Of a DNA stretch of 64,000 bases, positions 11,201 to 26,200 are shown piece by piece. The stretch comes from Saturnia japonica. Lineage: Eukaryota; Arthropoda; Insecta; Lepidoptera; Saturniidae. The number at the start of each line of letters is the position of its first letter. Position 1 is the stretch's first letter. The position numbers and the translations under genes are program-made. Where the stretch lies: contig CM065318.1 of the NCBI GenBank assembly GCA_033032175.1, positions 682,001 through 746,000 of the forward strand. Direction: 5' to 3'. The notes under the pieces are model-generated. The model made no database searches. It was not told the origin of the DNA and worked only from the letters and a program-made list of their open reading frames with translations.

Positions 11201-14200
11201 GCTGCATCACGACGTGCCGGAGCAGCGGAATCGAACCCGAGTACTGCACCGACTGACGCTGTGTCACCTCCGACTGGCTCAGCTCCGTGTACTCTGTCAC
11301 CAGCAAACAACGTAAATACCATACAGCGACCGACCTTTCAACAAAGACTTATTTAAAAAAAAACTTTTATTCAATATTTTAATAATTTTATAAGCTTGTA
11401 ACACGCATGGAATTTATTTTACGCAATTTACTCAGCAAACCCTTTTATATGATACCCATATCATGGGGGTGCATAAAGAATAACTGATTCGTTATCTTTG
11501 GGATTTCGTCATATTGGAATTAGAATGACGTCACTTAGCTGACCATGTATTGTCATCCAAACTAAACGTGTATGCAAAATTTCACCTCAGTCCGGTTGGG
11601 GATAACTGTTTTAAAATTCAGTTCGAAGATTTGACCCGATACTAACAAAGCAAATTAAATAAAAGCTTGTAGTCTAATAATATCTAAGTAATTATTAATA
11701 TCAAACATTGAAAAGTCGTGACCCTACAAATGTTTCATTTGTGGGCCATTTGTGGGCGATAAAGTTTTCAAGTTAGGTAAATATGATTAAGTATTGTTAA
11801 GTAGTGTTACCAGAAAGCACTTCAGATTTGATAGCATTTTAGATTTTTAAAGCAATTTTAAAAAAAGCTTTCGATTTTGTACAATCTTCTTTACGCCGCT
11901 AAACAACACGATGCGCACTAAATGTTTTATCCGAAATTTATTTACTATAATTTTTTGCTTTATCGCAGATAGACGTAATAGCTGTTAATCTGTTTCAGAT
12001 GTAAATAGCAAAGAAACTTCGGATAAATTACTAACAATTAATTTTCGCAAAGTAACGCTTTCGTCATTCAATTATTATGTGCAATTTTTATCCAGATTAT
12101 TCTTCATCTTAACTAGATTAACAGCTGGATCACCACTAATATACTACTTTAGAGCAGAATCCATCGTTTCTAGTACAATACTTATCTTGTTATTGATAGA
12201 AATTATCGTTATAATTAGCGGTGGGCGATTATGAGATATACTAATGTAATCATTCGACTATGAAGATATATCGAGTTAACTCGATTATGGCAATTAGTAA
12301 TTACTAATATTAGTAGAAATGTTGATGATGGAGTAATCATTCATAATCGAATTAAGAGTAGTAATTACTAATGCTGGGTACTAATATTAGCAGTTACTAA
12401 TTAGATAGAATTAGTAATTATTACGATCGAACTTTTTTTTAGCTAATTGGTGCGTAACTGTGTTTACGACTGCGCGACCTTTTTTTTGCTTCCCATTGTA
12501 CTTTTTTGATCAGTACATATTATCTCAATTCAGTCATCATTCATAATCGCCCACCTCTGAGTATACTTATAGAGCTCGATTAGTAATGATCATTGATAAT
12601 CATAATTCGATTATGAATGATCACTAATCATCGAAATAACTCGATTATGTAAATCGTTCATAATAGAATAACTCGATTATGGAAATCATTCATAATCGGC
12701 TACCTCTGGGTACAGTACAGCCGTTGGGAGAATGCGTTCCCGAAGTCTGTCACAACAGACGACTGTTTTAGCGTCACAAAATTGCGGTCCATCAAGCCAT
12801 ATGGGGTTGCCATTTTTTTAAACAGACATGCGAAACTATTGTAGCTACTCACATTTAGGTTCGCCTACTTTTTGTACTAAAGTATATTAAGGTCGGAGAA
12901 CGTAAATAAATCTACTTTTATTTAAATAGTGAAATTTTCGATCTGAAATGTTACTCTAAAAGTGGAAACACTTTAACATCGCATTCATTCCATCCATTCG
13001 TACAATATGTTACACATTGAATTGTACTCACTATTAAGGTCTGAAGGAGTCAAAATGTGAAAGTTGAAGTTCCTCTTCACCAGCACGCCTTGTAACAGCC
13101 GCCCTGGCTCGGGAGGTTCCAACGCTAATGTCCCCATCACCTATTATAACTAGCATTATATTTCCATCTCACTTTCTCGTCACGGGAACACGGTAATATT
13201 TAATAAAAGAGAAAATCAACGTCAGTGATTTTGTGGAATTCCATGGTGTATCTTCGAAGTCAAAGGACCTAATGGTAATGAAATTAAAATGGGACTACTC
13301 TTGAAGTATCGCCTTTCCGACGAAAAAGTAATTCATAAAAAAATTATTTCATTTGATGAACTCCTCCTTTTTTGAACTTGGTTAAAAATCAATAATTTCA
13401 CTGGAAAGCAACTCTGCAGATTTCTCTCCACATGGGTCAGTCTGACTTGTGAAGACCTCCATCCTAAGCCAAATAGCCTTATGTCGCGTTCCTGCGATGA
13501 GTAGGGTTTCCAGACCTCCTTGATACCCCACCTATTTGCCATCTAAGTTGTATAAAAAAAAGTTATCTTAAAGCTGCACTGCGCAGTGGTAAGCAGCAAT
13601 GTATAGGGCCGAATTCAGTTGGAGATCTGTTGCCTTTAAAGGACAACATCAAATAAACGTTAAAAAAAAGACATTGACAACTTATTCATATAGACTTCTA
13701 TTAACAGGAGAGAGGCTTTTGTCATTGCATCTAAATAACAAATCAAATGTAAGTAAATGTAATTGGTTTGCATTCAAAAGCTGTAAATCATATTTGCATT
13801 TTTAATGGAAAACATCTAATAACAGCTGTTGAGGTAAAATCAATGAGCCGTAAGTCAGATTTATATTAAAGCCACTTGTAGGCTAATTTGAGTTCTACAT
13901 TGTTAACTGTACATACTTTAAATGATTGTTATAATTTTAATTCTTCAAAAATTCAAAACGTCACCTTATTAGTTCTGAAAAGGATCTTACAACTTTTGCG
14001 TCCCGTTTCGTTGTAAAAATAATTAGATAATGTAACTTAATTCCTATGTACATACATAGCACTTTTATTAATTTAACAAATTTTAGTATATATTGCGAAT
14101 GTTCACATCTGCCTATGTATCCCACGATGTCTTACATTTAGTTTTTATTTCATATGCTAAAACTAACATCACTTTATCAGATTTGTTTTGTCGGTCCACC

Positions 14201-17200
14201 TCGGTTTCTCCTATCTCTTACAGTGAGTACAAATAATTAAACGTCTATACGGATAAGTGGTTGATTTCAGTGAAGGAATACCTTGGCGGTCTTGTCACCG
14301 CGGAAGGTAAGCGAGAGCTGCTGCGTGTTCCTGGGCGTGTGGATGGCTATCTTCCCGCGATGCTCTCGCTGCAGCGCTGCCTTCAGCCGAGACATCTCAT
14401 TCTGCTCGCCGTGGACGAGCACCTTATTGGAAGAACAATACACCATCAGTGTTGGAAATTAAATCTAAACGGCCGAAGTCATGCGCTTTACGTTGTTTTA
14501 TACTTGGTTCAGTAGATGTAGGTAGGAATAAAAATTAAACCACCGGCGTTCGCTCGATATAGTTTTTTCGATATAATTTAGGCCCTAAGAAGACACTTAT
14601 GGTTGTGAACACAGTACCAACGTTTTGTTAAACATCCCAGTCACTGAGAAGAACCGGCAAGAAAGTCAGTAAGGCAAACTCAATCGAGTTTATCAATTTG
14701 TTTTATATTTTTCAGTATTTGTATCGTTTACAGTTATTACCGTTTCCAGTGGATGCACAGAGAGGGAGTCACTTCCAGACATTACCGCCATTGACACAAT
14801 GTTCCAACCCTTTCATAATAATACTTGCTCAACATAATTTTTAAAACTAATAAACTACGATCTTTATCTGACTTGTTGTGGTTTTCATTTTAATACATAA
14901 ACTTATATTTTTTGCTCCTATAACTATATAAATTGAAATATGCCGTTGTGTGTACATCACGCAAAAACTACTGGTAAGATTTCGATGAATTCTTTTTTTC
15001 ATTTTACTCCTAACATCTTAAGTCGTTATCTAAAAAATAACATCACGATATCTTCGTTCAATAAATGGTTACTTACTACGCGTTCGTCTGTCGTCCACGC
15101 GAGCGGAGCCGCGAGCACAACTAGTTATATAATAATAATTTGATTATTGTGTATGAGTAAGATGGATTATAAATAATGACTTTATTTATTCTTTACAAAA
15201 GACAACACACTTATGCGACCCTAAATGATTGATATTTCCCAAAATCTAACAAACAACATAAAATACCATCACGCCTGTATCCCCGAAAGGTTAGGCAGAG
15301 GTGAACAATGTACACCCACAGTTAGACGAGTATGTTTTTTAAGTCCCATGTAATAGGGGGCGAGCCTATTGCCATTAATCGGGCACAAACCCAAACTTAG
15401 CAAACCAAACCAAAACCAAGCTACTACTGAGAGTTTTATAGAAAAACCCAATAACACTTTGCTCGACCTGGGAAACAAAACTAGGACCTCGAGCATAGCA
15501 GTCACGCTTACGGCCACTAGTCCAATGAGGCAGTTAACAAATGCTTAAATATAAAACTGTTTACTCACCACATGAGGTGGATTCAGTATATTGATGAACT
15601 CGGAAGTCTGCTGATAGTCAGTGTGTGCCGAGAATGATATGTAGTCGACTGACATCTTCAACGGCAGCTTCTGCCCCGACATAGAGGTGATCTCTTCCGG
15701 TTCAGAGAGAATTGTCTTTGCCAGTGTGCCTTCCACACAGTAACCTAAAAAACATTACACAATTTTTCAAAAAGCGTTTATTATTATGGATTTATAATGC
15801 CAGGAAAAATATAATATCAGATAAATAACGCATTACACATACCATCACGCCTGTATTCCCCGAAGGGTTAGGCAGAGGTGTACTTAATGTACACCCACAG
15901 TTCGCCGAGTATGTTTTTGGTACCATGTAATAGGGGGCGAGCCTATTGCCATTAATCGGGCACAAACCCAAACTCCAAGCTGCTACTGAGGATTTGCTCG
16001 ACTTGGGATTCGAACCCAGGACCTCAATCACAGCAGTCGCGCTTACGACCACTAGGCTAACGAGGCAGTTAATAACGCATTATTATATACTTAAAATAAC
16101 ATCTACATGTATACATTTTTTGAATTACCGCGCAAACGCTACCGCAAATTGCGTGACGTCATACGTGGGGTAAGAACTAAATAAACGCAGAAAATTATCA
16201 TAAAACATAAGATATCAGTTCAACACACCAATTGGGTAACGTTCGTTTACACACGAATGACGTCATACGCTGTTATTGGTGTCTCCTTTGACAGGAAAAA
16301 CTGCATAAAATATTTGATTTTATTTACTAATTTAAAATTGTAAACACATATTATTACACAAAAAAATTGATTGAATAATGATTTTACTATTATGAATATT
16401 ATTTATAAATAAATTTATTTTATGTTTGGTGACTTTCCGGTTGCCTATTGTATGTACAAGCTAATATATATTGCCGAAGATAAACGACACAAAGACTTGC
16501 CTGCAATAATAACACCGTTTTTGGGATCCGTGCACCACGACTCGAACAGTTCCCGGGACAGACCAGACTGCATCATACCGGGCGAGGCCATAATCACGCA
16601 AGGCCCTATATCCTCAAAATGATCTATCCCCTGAAAAAAAAATTAGATTTAGTTTTGTTACGACCTACTAAAGTAACGTATAGAACAGTAAAATTAAAGA
16701 GAAATCCAGAACTGCCGTTGGAAGACCATCGAATTCTACAAAGATCGATTCCTGGTATCCTTTTCTTTATTTCTCGGAATAGTTTGTAAACGTTCCCGAA
16801 ATTTAATGAACGTCCAGAAGATTCCATCGCTTTCTAATCTATATACATAAAATGACTGAGGTTTGCCGTTGTGCGCGTATCACACAAAAACTGCTGGATG
16901 GGTTTTTTTGTTGTTTTACTCGTTAGTTACTTGATCACAATATCTTAATTCAATAAAAAGTTTTACTATGTTGTGGTTTAGTTTTCTTATGATGTATTAC
17001 GAGAGCGAATCCGCGGTTACAGCAGTACCTAATAAATATTTTGATTTTTTTACAATTTTTGAACTCCCTACCTGGGCGACTTCTCATACTAATCGGGAAC
17101 CTCTATTAGGGTACGTATTATACAAATATTTTTAGTTTACTTCGTAAATTCTATCGGATAATTCCTAGACACAAAGAATTTTCCGAAAATATTAATTCGT

Positions 17201-20200
17201 TATTCTATAAAAAATGCACGACGTTGACGAAACTATCACAAAACTAAAATGGAATTGGACAAGGCATGTTGGTAGATGGACTAAAACTTTGACAAGGAGT
17301 CGGACGCCCACCAGATCGTTTAGTAACCGATATTGTAAAAATCGCGGGAAAAACATGGATGAGATTAGCTCAGGATCTGAATGAGTGACTTACAAGAGAA
17401 GCCTATGCTCAACAGTGAGCGATTACGAGCTGAAGATGATGATGAACAGCAAGGAAAGAAAAAGGGGATGAAAGTTTACATGAAAATCTGCCTTTTTCAT
17501 ATGGGACATAACTCAACGCTGATGCGAGCGAAGCTGCGGGAAAAGCGCTAATCGATTTATAAATCTAATATTGCCCATCTCAGATAATTCAAGTGGCTAA
17601 TAATCTGAACACCTGCTCGCCTACTGAGACCAAACACCTACATTATCTAAACTTTGAATTGATAAGCATGAATATTGTAAACAATAAATAATAATGTAGT
17701 GGACAAGTCTTTCACAAATTACAAGTAAAAGAAGAGGAACAATCAACGATATATTTTATCTTGTGCGCCAAATAAAATTTATTAAGGGCTAGTATGGACA
17801 TGTTATAAGAAGGAATGAAATGTATATATGTATTTTAATACGTGAAACAAAAGCTTTCTACCCCCTTTTTAAGCGTATTGCGTATAGACAATATACGTAT
17901 ATCGTCGTGTAACTTGCAATTTAAAATCTTTTAGCGGTCAATATACAACAATCTGGGAGCTATTGATTTAAAATTTTATTAATTAATTATGTCAATAGGC
18001 ATGTGAGATGCGAAAACCGTTTAAACGAATATTAGTGCATAATTATATTTCAATGAAAAAGAACAACAATTAACATAACGAAATTAATTGATCTCAATCG
18101 CAGTTCAATCTTATAATAATGTACACAAGTATTTAAAATACTACTTAGACAGACAGCCATCGATCTATGGATGACTATACTGATCAAAAAAAAAAATCAT
18201 CGTAACACAAAAACAAAAAATCAGCTCTAGTAATTGCATACTCAATCCGGCTCTAGATCTCAGTTCCGACACGTCTACTAAAGCCATTTAGTTGGTATGA
18301 ATAATTTGATAGCTATATGCTAAAGTTATAACAGTTCAAGGTCGAATAAATGTGGTCAGTGTTGCAAAGTCAAGCAAGAAGCCGGGACTCCGTAAATATT
18401 ATCTTTACGAACGTTATCAACGTGAGGTTGTGTGACGTCACATTTGTTGATAAACTATGTATTCAAATAATTATTTTTTTAAACACGCATAATTACGGCG
18501 CTTGTCCTTATGTTAAGTTCTAGATAATCCGAAACGACATCATATTGGCCTATAAATACTACAAGTCTACCACTAAATATCCATCACGAAAAAACCTCTA
18601 TAGAGAATAAATGTCAAAATATTCAAAATTGGCTCCTGGATTGTCTAATTTAAGTCGATAGGTTTTTTACTTTACTTATTTTTGGTCACAGCACTTGTGA
18701 TTTTTTGAAATATTAGATCTTACTAAATGTAAACTTTAAAATGGTCGCTTTGAAAAGTATGCATTTTCGACTTGTCAACGTGTTCACGTCTTGTACAGAC
18801 ATATCGTTTGCCCAAACTCTGGTAATGAAAGATTTTTATCTTCATGTTGCCGCGTTTGGTAGTTTGCAAGCGAGCATTAGAAAGTCCCTTACTAGCATGC
18901 AATGGTTTCATCGTGATGTTTTATTCCTTCCCCGAAAGCACAAGCTTATATAGGGATTCAAAGCTACTTTGATATCGACGCGTACAGAGAACGTTAGATA
19001 TATAATCGGGGAAACCTGTTTAATATGTATACTAATTTTATTACAATTTACTGAAGTAACTAAATAACCTATGATTTCGTTTTTAGCTGGCAACACAGCA
19101 ATTAGCAATTTAAAGCTTACACATGAATGTAGGAACAGGACGTTTGGACAGTATGGTGACGTGATAACATTGTAGAATCAAAACTACGAAAAAGGTGACT
19201 TGTTTCCAATTCTCGTTATATTTAAATTAATTAAAACAAAACTAATATTTTATCTTAACATTATAATTGTATAATTATCAAGGGTAATTATCAAAACTTA
19301 ACCTATTTCACTTTTTGTTAATTTGCAAGTAGACATTAGACATAGGGCCAAACGAAAAGAGAAAAAAAAATTAATGTTTGTTAACTTTTTAACTTTATCT
19401 TATTTTGCTGAAGACTTTACTTTTTTTATGTAATTCTTTCTGACCTTTTAGATGTTTATAAAATTCCGTGCTATTCATATTAATACCAAATTTTGGCAAT
19501 TTATCAGAACTGTAATATTGACTCCACAGCCCATACATAGCAGGCGATTTTTTCCATCAGTCCACTGGTACGATATTAATGAAATTAATCATTCCACTGT
19601 GGCGTTGTAACCAGCTAACGCAAACGAATCTTCGTATAATTTCGCTTATGCATTGCCTTTCAGGATTTTTTATTAAATTTAAAAAGCGAAACCACTTCTT
19701 TGCTACCTAATTTTTAATCTTCCACTCGTCTGAGACAACTTGGCACCCATATTATTTTATTGCTAAAAGTAACAGTGGCTAAAAACCTCTACACATCATT
19801 TTCTTCCTTAAACAATCGGGACGAATGGCAACCCTAAGTCGACATAATATGAAATACCTGTTTCTTAACGTTCTTCATTTTCGAAGACGTATTTTTATTC
19901 TAAGGGAATTTGACACCTAGAGATATTAAATATATATCATCCAATAATTACTGATGATAAAACTTTACGCTGTTCGTAATTATTAATTAATATGATGTTT
20001 CAAATAAATGCAAAGGAATCAATGCTAAGATAAGATAATAAAGAATTTGTAGTAAATTAATATTATCTGTTTAGTTTTACGCGGTGCGGAGTGCTTAGTT
20101 GCCGGGCGAATTGTAATCTTGAAGTTTATACGAAAAGGTAAAACATGTTTTTATTTTATTTTGGCTTTCTGCCTATGTAGGCAATTTTGCCAATATCAAT

Positions 20201-23200
20201 TGTGACAAATATGTACACGTTATAGACACATATACAATTAATATAATTGAAGTGTCTGTTTCTAATGTCAAAATAACAGCTTTCTTCCAAATGCAAGTAA
20301 AAGTATATACGGTAAACAAAAAGCCAATTTTTAACATTTTTCTCTGTCTGTTTGTTCCGGGTAATCTCCGAAACAATTGGACCGATTCGAACAGGACTTT
20401 CACTGGCAGATAACTGATGTTATAAAGAGTAACTTAGGCTAATTTTAATTTTAGAAAAATAATTAGGGTACCGCGCAGATAAAACCCTGATAATGGTGAA
20501 TCAATTACGGCTCTTAAATAGCTTACGCTGAGTAAACCATAACAGATATGCCAAATTCATATAACAAATGATTGTTGGAAAACTTATCGAAGCGACGATG
20601 ATTTCCTACGAAATGTATACTGCTTGGGCCCCTCCTTTGTATATTAATATTTATAACTGACATATCTTCTTGCTTTATATCCTCTAAAATCCTCTTTTAT
20701 GCTGCCTGTTTACGCCTCCGGCTCGACCTAAATAGATCTAGATAGTTACGTTTGTTCTTTCACGAGGAGACCACAGCCAATCACTACTAATTCTTATTTG
20801 GAACATAAGCCGTTGGCAAGAAGAGTCTCTCGTATTAATTACTTAGGGTAACTTTTGATTCTAAATTACTTTTCAATGAACACATTAACATCATAATAAA
20901 CAAAGCTTTGAAGAGCTTGAAGCTTTGAGAATTTTTTTCAATTAAAACATTCAAAATTTTAGTATTCTTATATCCGCAGCCACTTCGAGTACGCTTCTCA
21001 AGTATGAAACCCAAGCCATACTATCTACACATTCAGAAACACTTCCTTCGTTACTTGCAATAACGTGTTAAGATATTTCTGCCTAACTATTATTCCCGAT
21101 ACAAACAATTTCATTTACTTCCACTGCATGAGGGGAGACGTGTAGCTGACATAACTTTCCTCCTCAATATAAACGCAACTCGGGTTAAATGCTCCCATAG
21201 TCTCGGTAAGAGTACCGAATCTCTTGCACGTACCTTTTGCAAAGACCTCGTATAGGCAATGCAGTTACCTAATTAGGGCATGCAGATGCTAAAACATTAT
21301 TGTGAAAGTCATATTGACTTTGTTTTATCTAATACTTCTCTATCTCATTTTTTAAAAAAATATAACTCTGAATATGTATTTCCATAAGCGTTAATTTTTA
21401 ACTTTATATTAATATTAACAATTCTTCTTTTTATACTTGTGAAAACTTTTAATTTGCCTTCTGCGACATATTTTTATTTTATTTTATTTCTTGTATTTAT
21501 CTGTTATGTCTTTTAATGGATTGCAGATTTTTCGGTGGTCGCCGTTGATTTGGATTGTAATTTGCTTACCATCAACCACAATACCGTCAGTTCACAGTGC
21601 TAAAATAAAACAAAAGCATTCACATTGACAAATATACTTATGATTGTCGCACTGGTATGTAATAGTAGAACGCAGTATTTGAAAAAATTATAACAATTTC
21701 AGAAATGGCGACGTTTAAGAGCCGGCTTATAAGATGGCTGGAAGACAATCGGGAACTGGTCGTCCTACTGTTCTGCCTACCCGCCAGCTTTCTATTCACC
21801 GTGATGCTCCGCATGAGGTCGTTCCTACGTCAACTAGCAAGCGACCCGAGACGCCATGACAGTTCAGTTAAAGAGATACAGGCCAGGGCGAGTACGAAAT
21901 TTTTTACCCAATCTCTAATGTTTCTTGAAGTCCTTTGGTGTTCTGTGAGGAGTACCATATACAGGTAAACGCTTCAATGTTTCTAGAAGTTTTCGGCATC
22001 CATTTCACTTCAATAGACCACATGATTATTACGACCAAAATGAGTACATTTATTTCCAATACAGAACACATTCACGAAGATCGTAGATCACGCGGCTTCT
22101 ACGTACTACATCAACTACACAAGGTAATGTGCCGCCATCTAGGCGGCTAACGGTAAAAGGTTGTCTAGCGCGTGGCAAAGTCGAAACCACGCTCTGGAAA
22201 CTCGCGGTAATTAGTTACCAACAAACTCCTCAGGTGGCGCAATCCCAATAACTCACTACGCATATTATTACTACTTCCGCGTGCGACCAACAATATTCTT
22301 GATTTCCAGGTGCGAGAATGGAACAAGCTGCCGTCCAAAGACCGCAGGTTGCTATGCACTTCGCGCCCCAACTGGCTATCTCTCTCCACTACTTTTTTCG
22401 AGAAGCATCTCCACCATCAAGTCCCTATACCCTTGTACGACATCCTAGACCTTGATGAGAAAGCGATGACCGTTAGAGTGGAGCCGATGGTCACAATCGG
22501 CGATATAACCGAATATTTGATACCTAAAGGATACTCGCTGGCAGTCACAATAGAATTGGTTGATGCTACTTTGGGAGGTTGGTGGTTTTCAAGTAAATGA
22601 ACAGACAAAGGTTTTAAAGATTGATAGAATCTGGGAGTTGACAACTTTTGGAAAATTGTTTTAAACACTCTTTATATGTTGAAAATAATACCTATGAATA
22701 TTTTTTTTTGTCATAAATACAGCATAAATAGTGAACTCAAAATATTTTTTAATTTAAATAAAAAATACGCCACAAAAACGCTGCATTATGGTCCAGTGAT
22801 GTCATCATTCATTTTATATGTAATTTTGTATGAAAATAGTGACAAATGTTATAACTCACGCAAGAGTGTAACGTTCATATTTCCTGAATGGTGACGTCAC
22901 GTTTTCGAATTGGCGTTTTAATTCACGTGACTCGCAGACAAAAAATATAAAATTTCCAAAGGAATAATTAAATCAAAATCAAAATATCTTTTATTCAATT
23001 TAGGCCCTAAGAGGGCACTTATGAATGTCAAAACACTACAACAGGTTCGGAAAATATCCCAGCCATCGAGAAGAACCGACAAGAAACTCGATCGGGTTTA
23101 TCAACACCTTATTATCTTTTTTATTAAATTGGTTTAACAGTATTTAATTATATACAGTGATTATAATTTTCAGTAGATGTACAGAGAAGGAAATCAAATA

Positions 23201-26200
23201 AATAAACAACTTATTTTTCCACATTTTTTAGGCTTTTTATCTATGGACCAATATTACTAATACTAAATAAGTTACTTGAATTTATAAACATACAGTCAAC
23301 TCGCGGATTTTTAATTTTGAGGGTGGTAGCTTAGCTCAAGAAAATGCCCTAACACCCTGTATTTATATTAAGACTTGCCAAGTTAGATATCCCATGTCAA
23401 AGAAAGTAACGAATTATTTTGAAAATTAATTGTAGAAAGTATATTCCTACAGCTATAATTATTACAAGAACAACTATGGAACTTGGCGAACGATACATCT
23501 CAGGTCTTTTATATCAGTTACCGAATTGGGCTCCTTTGTCACGTTTATGTTTTTGTTAGGATCCATGTCTACATGGTATACGTATGTTAGTCACCACTTA
23601 TCTAAGTTAAAATACAATAACTTTCAATTTTTTCTTCAGGTCTGGCCCTAGGAACCGGAATGTCCACCCACTCCCACAAAGCCGGTCTCTACCACGAAAC
23701 TATCACAAGCTATGAAGTCGTCCTCGGTGATGGTTCTTTGGTCACGGCAACGGTTGATAACGAGAACTCGGAACTGTTTAAAACTCTGCCCTGGTCCCAC
23801 GGCAGTTTGGGTTTCCTCGTCGCTCTCACGTTGAAGATCGTCAAGATCAAACCATACATAAAGATGAAATACACTCCTGTTTTTGGCCAAACGAAATACT
23901 GCGATGTATTACGCGAACTCTCTGGTGCAAATGAAGCTGAACCCAAAGACTTTCCCGATTACATAGAAGGCACAATATTTAGCAAAGATGAGGCAGTTGT
24001 GATGACTGGAAAGTACGCTGACTACGACCCAAAGATCAAGGTGAACCATTGCTCTAAATGGTACAAACCTTGGTTCTACAAGCATGTCGAAACATTTTTA
24101 CAAAAGGGGGAAGACATAGAACTGATCCCATTAAGAGATTATTTGCTTAGGCATAACCGAGCCATCTTCTGGGTTGTCGAAGACATGTTGTACTTCGGAA
24201 ATAATCCTCTATTCAGACTATTTTTCGGGTGGATGTTGCCACCGAAACCTGCATTTTTAAAGTTCACCACGACGCCTGGCGTGAGAGCATACACTTTTAC
24301 GAAACAAGTCTTTCAAGATATAGTTCTGCCAATCAAAGAATTGGAGAGACAAATCGAAATATCTGCTAAGCTTTTCGACAAGTATCCATTGCTCGTTTAC
24401 CCGTGCAAAATAATCGATCACGGTCCATCGTCGGGCCAATTAAAGCGGCCGAACTCGAAATACTTAGTACCGGGAACGAACTACGCGATGTACAACGACT
24501 TAGGAGTTTATGGTGTCCCGGGAAAAGTTAAAGCGAAACAACCGTACAATCCGGTGTCTGCTATGAGGGAAATGGAAGAGTTCACGCGAGACGTGGGAGG
24601 ATATTCCTTCCTCTATGCGGATATATTCATGACCCGTGAAGAATTTGAGGTTATGTTCGATATGTCCCTGTATGAAAAGGTTAGAAAGAAATACGCTGCC
24701 GAAGGAGCTTTCCCGCATTTATACGACAAAGTGAAACCGGAGATCAACGTGTTCTCTATCGGAGAGGAGTACGCGATTCAATAATACAAAACATGTAAGC
24801 CTAGTTGGTGTCTGCGACTATGTTCACATGAAAATGCTTTTGATATTGCATAGAAAGTAAATGTCTTGTTGGAATAAATAGTGTGTCGACTTTTTTATTA
24901 ATTTTGTCCATTATAATTTTTTAACATTATTACTTACCACTATAAAAAAAATAATGATATGTACCCTAGATTCTTCCTCGCATTGCCATGAAAGCTGTGT
25001 TCAAATTAGTTCAGTAATTTTCATAAAATCTTAACCCTGCAGCCATTCGTGATCACCGTACACATGTTAAGTCACATGGAATTCAAACGTTTCGGGATTA
25101 GTTAATTTATAATTTGTACCCAATCATTTTACTTCTAACTCATGGGCGTATCGAAATTTTAACCCCTAAATCAACAGTTTTAAAGGAAAACACTGTTTTT
25201 ATTCTTTTCATGTTGAGAAAAAAAAATTGCTTGGCATCTGGCTGGCTTCCTCCTATAAGAAAATTCGGTAGCTACGCTAATGTTCTAACTATGGAATCAT
25301 TTAGCTTAGGTCAACCATGACTTCGATTCCATCTCGTCTCACGCTGAAGAGGCATTTAGAAATTCTGGATCTTACCTTTAAATTGGAGATATGACGGAAA
25401 ACGAAAGGGTTGTTGACAGCGATCTGCCTTCGGATCCTGTCGTTCATAGCGTTCACGTACGTCTGGTAGACGGCCATGCACTTCTTGGCGAGAGACGACG
25501 CGTAGTAGATCGGTATATCCTGAAGCTCCGGGTGGAGAGACCAATACTCGTCTAGAAGAAGAAAAAACCACGAAAAAGTAAAAAGACTAAAAGAAACCCA
25601 TCTTGCCGATTTCTGTAAAATCATGTATTTAGTTTAACCTGTTTCCAGAGCCTAACAGGCTAACAGTATAGGAAGTTTGAAAAAAAAAAAGTTACACAAA
25701 GTTAGTAGAGTTGTTCGTAAGCCGATATAATAAAAGACAAAGGTACCTAATATGAGCAGAAGCTCCTGAGCTCGGCCGAGCGCAAACACAGGTATGAGGC
25801 AGCGTCCCCCGCGCATCACTATCTCGCTCACCAGCCCGGTGAACCGACTTTCACGCTCCTCTCGCTTCTCGTGTATATGTGTGCCGTACGTAGACTCCTG
25901 TCACAACGCCACATATAACAAGCTACATTATTAAAAAGGACACAAAAAACCCGAATGCAAAAAAACACCCAAGTAAAAAAAAAAACCTTTAGGCTACAGA
26001 GCGTCCCAAAGAAATACACTATATACATACGCTCGTAAAACATAACCCTCCTTTTTCGCAGTCAGGTAAAAAGAAAACTATTTTGCCGTCACGGGACTCC
26101 CTGCAGATGTTAAACATCTCATCATCATCATCATCATCGGCGGATTTAACAAATGTTAAATATATAAATTTCTAATCAACAAAAACCAAAAACCAATAAA

